A DNA stretch of 64,000 bases from Janthinobacterium lividum. Its GTDB lineage: Bacteria > Pseudomonadota > Gammaproteobacteria > Burkholderiales > Burkholderiaceae_D. The notes under the pieces are model-generated. The model ran no database searches and had not been told where the DNA came from. It saw only the letters and a list, made by a program, of their open reading frames with translations. Below, one piece after another: positions 46,016-54,408 of this stretch (position 1 is the first letter of the stretch; each line of letters starts with the position of its first letter). Where the stretch lies: positions 744,001 to 808,000 of the forward strand of contig NZ_CP139976.1 of NCBI RefSeq assembly GCF_034424625.1, written 5' to 3'. A program made the translations under genes and the position numbers.

Positions 46016-46984
46016 ATGGAGGTGGTGATTGCACCGGCCATCGTGCAGCAGGCAGCCCAGTGGATGGCGCGCCTGTGGTCCGATGACGCCAGCGAGGAAG
46101 ACCGGGCTGCCTGTGCCCGCTGGCGTGCCGCGCATCCGCACCACGACCTCGCCTGGCAGCGTTTGCAAGCGTTCGAAGGCAAGCTGCACAGCGTGCCGCG
46201 CGATGCGGCCCGGCACGCGCTGCGCGAACCGGCGCCGGCCGCCTACCTGAACCGCCGCCGTGCCCTGAAGCTGCTGGCCGTGCTGTTGCCTGTGGGTGGC
46301 ATGGCGTACTTGCTGCGCGGCACGGATGCCTGGCAAGTGGCCACGGCCAGCCACGGCACCGGCACAGGCGAGATCCGCGAGATTACCCTGCCTGACGGCA
46401 CGCGCGTGATGCTCGCTTCCGCTTCGGCCATCGACGTGCGCTTCGACGCCAGCGAGCGCTTGCTGATCCTGCGCAGCGGCGAAATCCTCGTCACGACGGC
46501 GCACGATCCCGATCCGGCGCAGCGGCCTTTCCGCGTGCAGGGACGCCACGGCACGGTGCGGGCGCTGGGTACGCGTTTTACTTTGCGGCAAGACGAACAC
46601 ACGTCGCGCGTGGCCGTCTTCGAGGGCGCCGTCGAAGTGCGCCTCGCGCATGCACCTGGCCAGGCCGTGCGCATCGACACGGGCTACAGTGCCATCTTCT
46701 CGGCCGATATCGTGCAGTCTGGCGCACCCGCGTCCGCCAGCGCCATGGCCTGGAGCAAGGGCGTGCTGGTGGCCGACAACATGCGCCTGGACGAGCTGCT
46801 TGCGGAACTGGCCCGCTATCGCCCCGGCCTGCTGCGCTGCGACCCTGCCGTGGCCAGCTTGAGCGTCAATGGCGTATTTTCCCTGCGCGACACGGACCGC
46901 GCGCTGCACAACCTGGCGCTGGCCTTGCCCGTGCAAATCGTTGCGCGCACGCGCTACTGGGTGACGGTGCAAGCCATACCCTAA
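46016..46984 (+). CDS. fecR: FecR-type anti-sigma/signal transducer
   Basis: The 322-residue protein has a cytoplasmic N-terminal domain (about 1-80, AAQWMARLWSDDASEEDRAA), one membrane helix (about 83-100) and a periplasmic FecR domain with EITLPDGTRVMLASASAIDV and VRALGTRFTLRQD, then an STN-like end (about 250-320) with ADNMRLDELLAEL. It holds FecI inactive until the TonB receptor signals ligand binding. The gene order fecI-fecR is standard. Confidence 0.93.
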   Translation: MEVVIAPAIVQQAAQWMARLWSDDASEEDRAACARWRAAHPHHDLAWQRLQAFEGKLHSVPRDAARHALREPAPAAYLNRRRALKLLAVLLPVGGMAYLLRGTDAWQVATASHGTGTGEIREITLPDGTRVMLASASAIDVRFDASERLLILRSGEILVTTAHDPDPAQRPFRVQGRHGTVRALGTRFTLRQDEHTSRVAVFEGAVEVRLAHAPGQAVRIDTGYSAIFSADIVQSGAPASASAMAWSKGVLVADNMRLDELLAELARYRPGLLRCDPAVASLSVNGVFSLRDTDRALHNLALALPVQIVARTRYWVTVQAIP

Positions 46985-47012
46985 GCCTCTGCCTGACAAT
47001 TTCGCGGGCCCG

Positions 47013-47054
47013 ATTGAGGGTTTCGCATTCTCGTTCGGGATATAGGGTGAGAGC
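47013..47054 (+). promoter_or_regulatory. Putative FecI-type ECF promoter, copy 1
   Basis: This 42-bp element matches the one at 54335-54376 in 38 of 42 positions. Blocks kept in both are ATTGAGGGTTT, TCGTTCGGGA and ATAGGGTGAGAGC. The first two blocks have the spacing of an ECF -35/-10 pair. It lies 46 nt before the first transporter gene. Confidence 0.75.
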
Positions 47055-47099
47055 CACCCTTAATCATTGACCTTATGCACGTTTTCCCCCTCCTTTCCC

Positions 47100-48866
47100 A
47101 TGAGTAGCCCAAGCCGCCAGGCCGGCCCGATCAGCCGGATACTCCAGCCCATCCGCGGACGCCTGATCGCCGCCGCCGTGCTGGCCGGCGCTGGTTCCAT
47201 GCTCACACTGGTACCGCTGGCAGGCATCGCGCAGATCGCGCACATCGCCCTGAACCCCGCGCTGGCGCGGGGCGATGTATGGCAGATCATCATCGCCAGC
47301 GTCGCTTGCCTGTTTGCCGGCATGGCCCTGATCTCGCTGGGCGAGCTGGCCGCGCACCTGGCCGACAACCGCCTCACCCATCAACTGCGCCTGCAAGCCA
47401 TGCAGCGCCTGGGGCAAGTGCCGCTGGGCTGGTTCACCAGCCGCGCTTCGGGCGAGGTCAAGCAGGCGATGCAGGACGATATCAATACCCTGCACAGCCT
47501 CACGGCGCACTTCTACACGACGACGGGACGCGCCGTGGGCGCCATCGCCATCTCCATTATTTACCTGTTCGCCATGGACTGGCGTCTGGCCCTCATTGCC
47601 ATCCTGCCATTTCCCGGCTTCTTCCTGTTCTTTGGCCGTGCCATGAAAGCCAGTGGCGGCAACATGGAACAATTCGTCGCTGGCATGGGGCGCATCAACA
47701 ATGCCGTGGTGGAGTTCGTCAACGGCATTCCCGTGGTCAAGGCCTTTGGCGCCACGGGACGCGCGCATGGCAGCTACCGTGGCGCCGTCGATGCGTTTGC
47801 CGCGGCGTTCGCCGCGTTTACGCGTCCGCTGGTCGGCTCGATGGCGAATGCCAATGCCCTGATCGCGCCCGTCGCCGTGCTGGGCGTGGTGGTGATTGCC
47901 GGCACGGCCTTCGTGGCCTTGGAGGCGATGGCGCCCGTGGATATCCTGCCGTTCGCCCTGGTGGCGCCCGGCATTTCCGCGCCCATGCTATTGCTGCATT
48001 ACCTGACGCATGACCTCAACAATGCCACGGGTGCCGCCCAGCGCGTGCAAGCCTTGCTCGACACGCCCGTACTGGCGCAGCCGGCACCGGATGAGCAGCA
48101 GTTGCCTGACGGCACGGAGATTCGCCTGGAAGGCGTCGCTTATGCCTACGATGGGCACAACAAGGTGCTGTCGGACATCACGCTCACTTTGCGTCCTGGC
48201 ACGGTGACGGCCATCGTCGGCGCCTCCGGTTCCGGCAAGTCGACCCTGGCACGGTTGCTGCTGCGCTTTTTCGATCCCGCTGAAGGACGCATCACCCTCG
48301 GTGGCGTCGACCTGCGGTACATCGCCACGCCAGAGCTGTACCGGCGCATCGGTTTTGTGCTGCAGGAAGTGCGGCTGATCCACGCCAGCGTGCGCGAGAA
48401 CATCGGGCTGGGCCGGCCGTCGGCCAGCTTGCAGGAAATTGAAGCGGCGGCGCGCCTGGCGAACATTCACGAGCGCCTCCTGGCCTTGCCACGCGGCTAC
48501 GATTCCGTCCTCGGCGAGGATGCGCAACTGTCCGGCGGCGAGTTGCAACGCGTGAGCATCGCGCGCGCCGTGCTGCTCGACCCGCCCGTGCTGGTGCTCG
48601 ATGAGGCGACGGCCGCGGCCGATGCGGAAAACGAAGTGGCGATCCAGGACGCGCTGTCGCGCTTTGCCCAAGGCCGCACCTTGCTGGTGATCGCGCACCG
48701 GCTCGACACGGTCATGCATGCCGACAATATCGTCGTTGTCGAGAACGGTGTCATCGTCGAGCAGGGCAGCCATGCCGGCTTGCTTGCCCACCAGGGCCGC
48801 TATGCGCAACTGTGGGCGCTGGGCGGCTATCAAGACACCTCGAAAGAAACGCTGCTCCCATGCTGA
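47100..48866 (+). CDS. ABC half-transporter with fused membrane and ATPase domains (siderophore type), subunit 1
   Basis: The 588-residue protein has six membrane helices (about 20-310) and an ATPase domain with Walker A GASGSGKST, signature LSGGELQRVSIARA and Walker B LVLDEATAAAD. It forms a pair with the next gene, overlapping it by 7 nt. Such pairs in iron islands (YbtPQ, IrtAB) have exporter folds yet import ferric siderophores; export is the other option. ATG 47100 is chosen over TTG 47067, which lies close to the putative promoter. Confidence 0.9.
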   Translation: MSSPSRQAGPISRILQPIRGRLIAAAVLAGAGSMLTLVPLAGIAQIAHIALNPALARGDVWQIIIASVACLFAGMALISLGELAAHLADNRLTHQLRLQAMQRLGQVPLGWFTSRASGEVKQAMQDDINTLHSLTAHFYTTTGRAVGAIAISIIYLFAMDWRLALIAILPFPGFFLFFGRAMKASGGNMEQFVAGMGRINNAVVEFVNGIPVVKAFGATGRAHGSYRGAVDAFAAAFAAFTRPLVGSMANANALIAPVAVLGVVVIAGTAFVALEAMAPVDILPFALVAPGISAPMLLLHYLTHDLNNATGAAQRVQALLDTPVLAQPAPDEQQLPDGTEIRLEGVAYAYDGHNKVLSDITLTLRPGTVTAIVGASGSGKSTLARLLLRFFDPAEGRITLGGVDLRYIATPELYRRIGFVLQEVRLIHASVRENIGLGRPSASLQEIEAAARLANIHERLLALPRGYDSVLGEDAQLSGGELQRVSIARAVLLDPPVLVLDEATAAADAENEVAIQDALSRFAQGRTLLVIAHRLDTVMHADNIVVVENGVIVEQGSHAGLLAHQGRYAQLWALGGYQDTSKETLLPC

Positions 48867-50635
48867 AAACATTCATTCAACTGCTGGGCGACGATGCGCC
48901 CGTGTTTCGCCGCTACTGTGCCATGGCGCTTGCGTACGGCGTGCTCAGCGGGCTGACGATCACGGCGCTGGTGCTGGCCCTGGGCCGCTTGCTGGCCGGC
49001 GATACGGGCGGCGCGGCCCTGTGGCTAATCGTGCTGCTGGCCGGGCTGGTCGCTTGCTGGGCCTGGCGGCGCCAGGTGGAAAAAGCGGGCGTGCGCGTGG
49101 GCGTGACGGTCTTGCAAGGGGCGCGCCAGCGCCTGGGCGACCACGTGGCGCGCCTGCCCGTCGGCTGGTTTACGCCGGAGAATACAGCGAAGCTGGGCCA
49201 CGTCATCACGCAAGGCATGATGAATGTGGCCCAGCTGCCCGCCCACGTGCTCACGCCTGTCATCTGCGGCGCCGTCACGCCCGTGGTGATGCTTGCCGCG
49301 CTGTTTGCGCTGCACTGGCAACTGGGTGTCATCGCGTTGCTGGCGCTGCCCTTGCTGGCGGGCGCCTTGCGGCTCACGGCATACCTGGGCCAGCGCGCCG
49401 ACGATGCCTACCACCATCATTTTGCCCAGACCAGCCAGCGCCTGGTGGAGTTTGCGCAGGCGCAATCGGTGTTGCGCGCCTTCAATGGTAACGGCGGTGG
49501 TGCGGCTGACGGCGGCACGCGTTTCCTGCAGCAAGCCATCGACGCGCAGCGCCACGCGGGCACGCGGCTCATTTACCTGTCGGCGCTGTCGTCCGTGCTT
49601 AACGCCTGGACCGTGCAAGCCATCTTCGCCGCCTTGCTGGCCGCCGCCGCGCTGTGGTTCAATAGTCTGCTGGGCGGAGCCGCCGCTGCGCAAGACGCCA
49701 TCGCTGTCATCGTGGCCTTGCTGCTGGTGGTGCGCTTTGTCGACCCGCTGCAGGAAGTGGCCAGCTATGGCGAAGTGCTGCGCGGCGCGCGCGGCCCGCT
49801 GGACGCTGCGCGCGATATTTTCGCCGTGCAACCCTTGCCGGAAGCACACAAGCCGCAAGCGCCGCGCGATGGCGCCGTCGAATTGCGCGGCGTAGGTTTT
49901 CGCTATGCACAGGATCAGGCCGACGTCTTGACGGATATCAACCTGAAGATTGCGCCGGGCAGCATGACGGCGCTGATCGGCGCCTCCGGCTCCGGCAAGA
50001 CGACCCTGGTGCGCCTGATCGCGCGCTTCTTTGACGCCAGTGCAGGCACGGTGCTGGTGGGCGGTGTCGATGTGCGCGACATGTCCGGCGAGCAACTGGC
50101 CGGCCAGATCAGCCAGATATTCCAGGACAGTTATCTGTTCCAGGGCAGCATCGGCGACAACATCCGCATCGGCAAGCCGGATGCCACCGATGCCGAGGTG
50201 CTGGAAGCGGCGCGGCAGGCGGGTGTGTTTGAGATCATCGCCCGCTTGCCGCAGGGGCTCGATACCCTGGTGGGCGAGGGCGGCGCGCGCCTGTCCGGCG
50301 GCGAACGCCAGCGTATCGCCATCGCCCGCGCGCTGGTCAAGGATGCGCCGATTCTGCTGGTCGATGAAGCAACAGCCGCGCTCGACGCGGAAAACCAGGC
50401 CGCCATCGCCGAAGCGCTGGCGCGGCTGCGCGGCAGGCGCACGGTGATCGTCATCGCGCACCAGCTGTCGACGGTGGCCATGGCCGACCAAATCGTCGTG
50501 CTGGACGGTGGCACGATTCGCGAGCAGGGCACGCCAAGCGCCTTGCGCGCGCAGGACGGCCTGTATGCGCACTTCCTGGCGCAGCGCCAGGCGGCCAAGG
50601 GCTGGCGCATCGCCTCCGCCGCGCCGCAGCAATGA
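48860..50635 (+). CDS. ABC half-transporter with fused membrane and ATPase domains (siderophore type), subunit 2
   Basis: This 591-residue partner has six membrane helices and an ATPase domain with GASGSGKTT, LSGGERQRIAIARA and LLVDEATAALD. It probably forms a heterodimer with subunit 1. The ATG at 48860 sits inside the end of the upstream gene, so translation is coupled. Direction of transport is not decided by sequence; the iron context and the FecCD importer downstream favour a role in siderophore handling. Confidence 0.9.
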   Translation: MLKTFIQLLGDDAPVFRRYCAMALAYGVLSGLTITALVLALGRLLAGDTGGAALWLIVLLAGLVACWAWRRQVEKAGVRVGVTVLQGARQRLGDHVARLPVGWFTPENTAKLGHVITQGMMNVAQLPAHVLTPVICGAVTPVVMLAALFALHWQLGVIALLALPLLAGALRLTAYLGQRADDAYHHHFAQTSQRLVEFAQAQSVLRAFNGNGGGAADGGTRFLQQAIDAQRHAGTRLIYLSALSSVLNAWTVQAIFAALLAAAALWFNSLLGGAAAAQDAIAVIVALLLVVRFVDPLQEVASYGEVLRGARGPLDAARDIFAVQPLPEAHKPQAPRDGAVELRGVGFRYAQDQADVLTDINLKIAPGSMTALIGASGSGKTTLVRLIARFFDASAGTVLVGGVDVRDMSGEQLAGQISQIFQDSYLFQGSIGDNIRIGKPDATDAEVLEAARQAGVFEIIARLPQGLDTLVGEGGARLSGGERQRIAIARALVKDAPILLVDEATAALDAENQAAIAEALARLRGRRTVIVIAHQLSTVAMADQIVVLDGGTIREQGTPSALRAQDGLYAHFLAQRQAAKGWRIASAAPQQ

Positions 50636-50648
50636 ACGGGATGACGAT

Positions 50649-51605
50649 TTGATACGCGCGAGTCTGCTGTGCCTGTTCTTCCTGCTGTGCTGCGCGTCCT
50701 TGCTGGTCGGTGCAAGGCAGATGGAGTGGGCGCAGCTGTTGTCCTCGTCCGACGCGCTGTCCGCCGATGCTTGGCTGACCCTCACGGCCAGCCGGCTGCC
50801 ACGCTTGGCGGCGCTGGTGCTGACGGGCGTGGGCCTGTCTGTCTGCGGTGTCATCCTGCAGCACATCGTGCGCAACAAATTCGTCGAACCGGCCACCTCG
50901 GGCGGCCTCGACGCGGCCAAGCTGGGTATCCTCGTGGCGCTGACCGCGGCGCCCGCGGCGGGCACGGCCGGCAAGATGGCGTTCGCGCTGGCCTTCTGCC
51001 TTGCCGCCAGCGTACTGTACGTTGCCCTGATCCGCCGCATCCGCTTCAAGAACACGATACTCGTCCCCGTCATCGGCCTCGTGTATGGCGGCGTGCTCAG
51101 CGCCTTGGCCGAATTCTATGCCTACCGCCACAACATCCTGCAAAGCATGCAGGGCTGGCTGCTCGGCGATTTTTCCCGCATCGTGCAGGGCAACTATGAA
51201 ATCATTTATCTGATCCTGCCCATCGTTGCCCTCACGTATGTGTACGCGCAGCGTTTTACCGTGCTGGGCATGGGCGAGGGCATGGCCACCAGCCTGGGCT
51301 TGAACTATGCGGGCACGGTGGCGCTGGGCTTGATACTGGTGGCCGTCACGGTGGCGGCCACGGTGATCACGGTGGGGGCGATCCCGTTTGTCGGGCTGGC
51401 CATTCCCAACCTGGTGGCCTTGCGCTACGGCGACAACCTGGCGCGCACCCTGCCCATCGTGGCGCTGGGCGGCGCGGCGCTGCTGCTGGCCTGCGACATC
51501 GCCGGGCGCCTGCTGATCTATCCATTCGAAGTGCCGATCGGCCTGACGGCGGGCGGCGTGGGCGGGGTGCTGTTCCTCGTGCTGATCATCCGGGGGCGGC
51601 GATGA
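50649..51605 (+). CDS. Ferric siderophore ABC permease, FecCD family (FatD/YclN-like)
   Basis: The 318-residue permease has about nine to ten helices. GVILQHIVRNKFVEPATSGGLDAAKLG (two adjoining segments, about residues 70-96) fits the FatD/YclN branch of FecCD permeases. The start is probably TTG 50649, with CGGGA upstream and a short basic N-terminus before the first helix. Its stop overlaps the next permease start by 4 nt. Confidence 0.9.
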   Translation: MIRASLLCLFFLLCCASLLVGARQMEWAQLLSSSDALSADAWLTLTASRLPRLAALVLTGVGLSVCGVILQHIVRNKFVEPATSGGLDAAKLGILVALTAAPAAGTAGKMAFALAFCLAASVLYVALIRRIRFKNTILVPVIGLVYGGVLSALAEFYAYRHNILQSMQGWLLGDFSRIVQGNYEIIYLILPIVALTYVYAQRFTVLGMGEGMATSLGLNYAGTVALGLILVAVTVAATVITVGAIPFVGLAIPNLVALRYGDNLARTLPIVALGGAALLLACDIAGRLLIYPFEVPIGLTAGGVGGVLFLVLIIRGRR

Positions 51606-52552
51606 GGGACGTATTGACGCAACGGATGCTGTGGCTGGCCGTGTTTGCATTGGGGCTGGCTTTCCTCTTCATCGGCGCAAATCTGGATTTCGATTACATC
51701 ATCCCGAAGCGACTATCGCGCCTGGCCGCCATCGTCATCGGCGGCGTTTGCGTGGCCGTGTCGTCGATCGTGTTCCAGACCATCGCCGGCAACCGCATCC
51801 TGACGCCGGCCGTCATGGGCTATGAAGCCGTGTATTTGCTGTTGCAATCGCTGCTGATCCTCGCGATGGGCATGCACAGCGTGGTGCTGCTGGGGCAGAA
51901 CGGCAACTTCGTGCTGTCCATCGCGCTGATGCTGGCGTATTCCTGGGCCATCCACTATTGGTTGTTTCGTGATGGCAAGAACAACGTGTATTTCCTGTTG
52001 CTGCTGGGATTCGTGCTGACGATGGTGATCGGCACATTTACCCAGTTCATCCAGCTGCGCATCAGTCCCGGTGAATTTGCCATTTTGCAGGGTTTCAGCC
52101 AGGCATCGTTCAACAAGGCGCAGTCCGCACAATTGCTGTACTCGGCCTTGCTGGTGGGCGCTGCCTGCGTGGCCGTGGTGAAAACCCTGCCGGCGCTCGA
52201 CGTGCTGGCGCTGGGGCGCGAGCAGGCCATCTCGCTCGGTATCGATTACCGGCGCATGGTGCAGTTGCAACTGGCGCTGATCGCCGTGCTGGTGGCCGTG
52301 TCGACAAGCTTGCTGGGGCCCACGGCCTTTATGGGCATCTTTGTAGCGAACACGACTTATGCCCTGGCCCGCACGGCACGCCACAGGGTCACCTTGCCCT
52401 TGGGCTGCGCCATCGCCATCGCCATCTTTCTGGCCGCCCAGCTGCTGGTCGAGCACGTTTTCAACTACCGGACCACGGTTGGCATCCTCGTCAACCTGGT
52501 GTGCGGCGCGTATTTCCTCGCGCTCATGGTCCGAACCCGGGGCACCGCATGA
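51602..52552 (+). CDS. Ferric siderophore ABC permease, FecCD family (FatC/YclO-like)
   Basis: The 316-residue second permease completes the channel as a heterodimer with the upstream protein. It has the same helix pattern and a conserved GPTAFMGIFVANTTYALAR segment near residues 240-258, where the ATPase coupling loop lies. It overlaps both neighbours by 4 nt. Confidence 0.9.
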   Translation: MRDVLTQRMLWLAVFALGLAFLFIGANLDFDYIIPKRLSRLAAIVIGGVCVAVSSIVFQTIAGNRILTPAVMGYEAVYLLLQSLLILAMGMHSVVLLGQNGNFVLSIALMLAYSWAIHYWLFRDGKNNVYFLLLLGFVLTMVIGTFTQFIQLRISPGEFAILQGFSQASFNKAQSAQLLYSALLVGAACVAVVKTLPALDVLALGREQAISLGIDYRRMVQLQLALIAVLVAVSTSLLGPTAFMGIFVANTTYALARTARHRVTLPLGCAIAIAIFLAAQLLVEHVFNYRTTVGILVNLVCGAYFLALMVRTRGTA

Positions 52553-53319
52553 TCCACGTCAACCATATCAAAAAAAGCTACGGCGCCAGGCGCGTGCTGG
52601 ACAACGTCAGCGCGCAGTTTCCCAAGGGTAAAGTGACGTCCTTGATCGGCCCGAACGGCGCCGGCAAGACGACCTTGCTGATGCTCATCGCGCGCCTGCA
52701 GGAAGCGAATGGCGGCGAGATTACGATAGACGGGCGCAGCATCGCGCACATCAAGATCCAGGACTATGCGCGACTGGTGGCTACCCTGCGCCAGTCGCCC
52801 GATTTTCATCTGCGCCTGACGGTGGAAGAACTGGTCGCCTTCGGCCGTTTTCCTTACAGCCGAGGTAGCTTGACGCCGCAAGACCGGCAAGCCATCGATG
52901 ACGCCATCGCCTTCTTGTCGCTGGAAAACTTGCGCGCCGCCTACGTCGATGAGCTGAGCGGCGGCCAGCGGCAGATGGCTTTCCTGGCCATGACGATTGC
53001 CCAGCAGACGGACATTTTGCTGCTTGACGAGCCGCTCAACAACCTCGACATGAAGCACGCCGTGCAGATCATGCGCGCGCTGCGGCGCCTGTGCGACGAG
53101 CAGGGCCGCACCGTGATTCTGGTGATCCACGACATCAATTTCGCCGCCAATTATTCCGACCACATCGTCGCCATGCAGGGCGGCGCCGTGCGCTTTTCCG
53201 GCCCCGCCCACGAGGTCGTGACGGAACAGCGCTTGCGGGCGCTGTACGACATCGATTTTCACATCGTGCGCAACGAGCGCGGCTGCGTCTGCAATTACTT
53301 TACCCCCACAGGAGCTTGA
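52549..53319 (+). CDS. Ferric siderophore ABC ATPase (FecE/YclP-like)
   Basis: The 256-residue ATPase has Walker A GPNGAGKTT (about 34-42), signature LSGGQRQMAFLAM, Walker B ILLLDEPLNNLD and the switch histidine in VIHDINFA. It drives the two FecCD permeases. The start in the permease stop codon (ATGA) rules out the upstream frame extension. Confidence 0.94.
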   Translation: MIHVNHIKKSYGARRVLDNVSAQFPKGKVTSLIGPNGAGKTTLLMLIARLQEANGGEITIDGRSIAHIKIQDYARLVATLRQSPDFHLRLTVEELVAFGRFPYSRGSLTPQDRQAIDDAIAFLSLENLRAAYVDELSGGQRQMAFLAMTIAQQTDILLLDEPLNNLDMKHAVQIMRALRRLCDEQGRTVILVIHDINFAANYSDHIVAMQGGAVRFSGPAHEVVTEQRLRALYDIDFHIVRNERGCVCNYFTPTGA

Positions 53320-53320
53320 G

Positions 53321-54304
53321 ATGATCTGGAACAAATCCCGCTGCGCGCTGGCCGTGCTGCTCGCCGCCATGGCCGCCCTGCAAGGCTGCCGCGACAAGGC
53401 GGCCACGGCGCCGCCAGCGCCGGCCGCTTCCGCGTCAGAGCAGGCATTTACCCCCATCACCATCGTGCACAAGCTGGGCACGACGGTGGTCACACATCGT
53501 CCGCAGAGGGTGGCCGTGCTCGACATGAACGAAGTTGATTTTCTCGACCAACTGGGCGTGCCCGTGGCCGGCATGGTGAAGGATTACGTGCCGCATTTCC
53601 TCACCCGCTACAAGGATGACCAGGCCATCCGCGACCTGGGCGCCATCGTGCAGCCCAATCTCGAGCACATCCACGCGCTCCAGCCCGATCTGATACTGAT
53701 GACGTCGATCCAGGCCAACCACTACAAGGAACTGAGCCAGATCGCGCCCACCTTGCATTTCGACGTGGATTACCAGAACAGCGAGAGCAAGCACATCGAC
53801 GTGGTCAAGCAACACTTGCTGACCCTGGGGAGCATCTTCGGCAAGGAAGATATCGCCAGCCGGAAAGCGCAGGAGCTGGACGCCAAGGTGGCGGACGCGC
53901 GCAAGGTGATTCAGGACCGTCCCGAAAAAGCGCTGATCGTGCTGCACAACAATGGCGCCTTCAGCGCGTTCGGCGTGCAGTCGCGCTACGGTTTTGTCTT
54001 CGATGCGCTGGGCGTGAAACCTGCCAGCACAGCCGTCGAGGCGGGCTTGCATGGCCAGCCGATTTCCAGCGAATTCATCCAGCAAGCCAATCCCGACATC
54101 ATCTATGTGGTGGACCGCACGGCCGTGATGGAACACCGTCCCGTCATGACGGCCGAGCAGATGGCCAATCCACTGCTGCGCCAGACCAATGCCTGGAAGA
54201 ATGGCCGCGTGGTCTTTGTCGATGCCGACGCCTGGTACATCACGGCGGCGAGCGTGACGTCGCTGAAGCGGGTGATCGACGATGTGCTGAAGGGCTATCA
54301 ATAG
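53321..54304 (+). CDS. Periplasmic siderophore-binding lipoprotein (FatB/YclQ-like)
   Basis: The 327-residue binding protein has a lipobox ending LQGC (cysteine about residue 23), an alanine/proline linker, and a two-lobed class III fold joined by a long helix. VVTHRPQRVAVLDMNEVDFLDQLG is the typical first strand region, read as two parts. It resembles the group that binds catecholate or petrobactin-like ferric siderophores, though ligand is not fixed by sequence. It starts 1 nt after the ATPase gene. Confidence 0.9.
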   Translation: MIWNKSRCALAVLLAAMAALQGCRDKAATAPPAPAASASEQAFTPITIVHKLGTTVVTHRPQRVAVLDMNEVDFLDQLGVPVAGMVKDYVPHFLTRYKDDQAIRDLGAIVQPNLEHIHALQPDLILMTSIQANHYKELSQIAPTLHFDVDYQNSESKHIDVVKQHLLTLGSIFGKEDIASRKAQELDAKVADARKVIQDRPEKALIVLHNNGAFSAFGVQSRYGFVFDALGVKPASTAVEAGLHGQPISSEFIQQANPDIIYVVDRTAVMEHRPVMTAEQMANPLLRQTNAWKNGRVVFVDADAWYITAASVTSLKRVIDDVLKGYQ

Positions 54305-54308
54305 TCGA

Positions 54309-54334
54309 TAATTTTCGTAATGATTCGTATTTGC
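54309..54334. promoter_or_regulatory. Weak Fur-box-like sequence before the receptor gene
   Basis: On the minus strand the sequence reads AATACGAATCATTACG, a partial match to the Fur consensus. It directly precedes the second 42-bp promoter-like element. The match is weak and may be chance. Confidence 0.25.
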
Positions 54335-54376
54335 ATTGAGGGTTTTGCCTTTTCGTTCGGGAGATAGGGTGAGAGC
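54335..54376 (+). promoter_or_regulatory. Putative FecI-type ECF promoter, copy 2
   Basis: This is the second copy of the 42-bp element (see 47013-47054), with four substitutions. It lies 32 nt before the TonB receptor start, giving the receptor its own promoter although it follows the importer operon. Confidence 0.75.
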
Positions 54377-54408
54377 AAGCAATCATCCCATCTGAAAGGA
54401 TTTACTGT

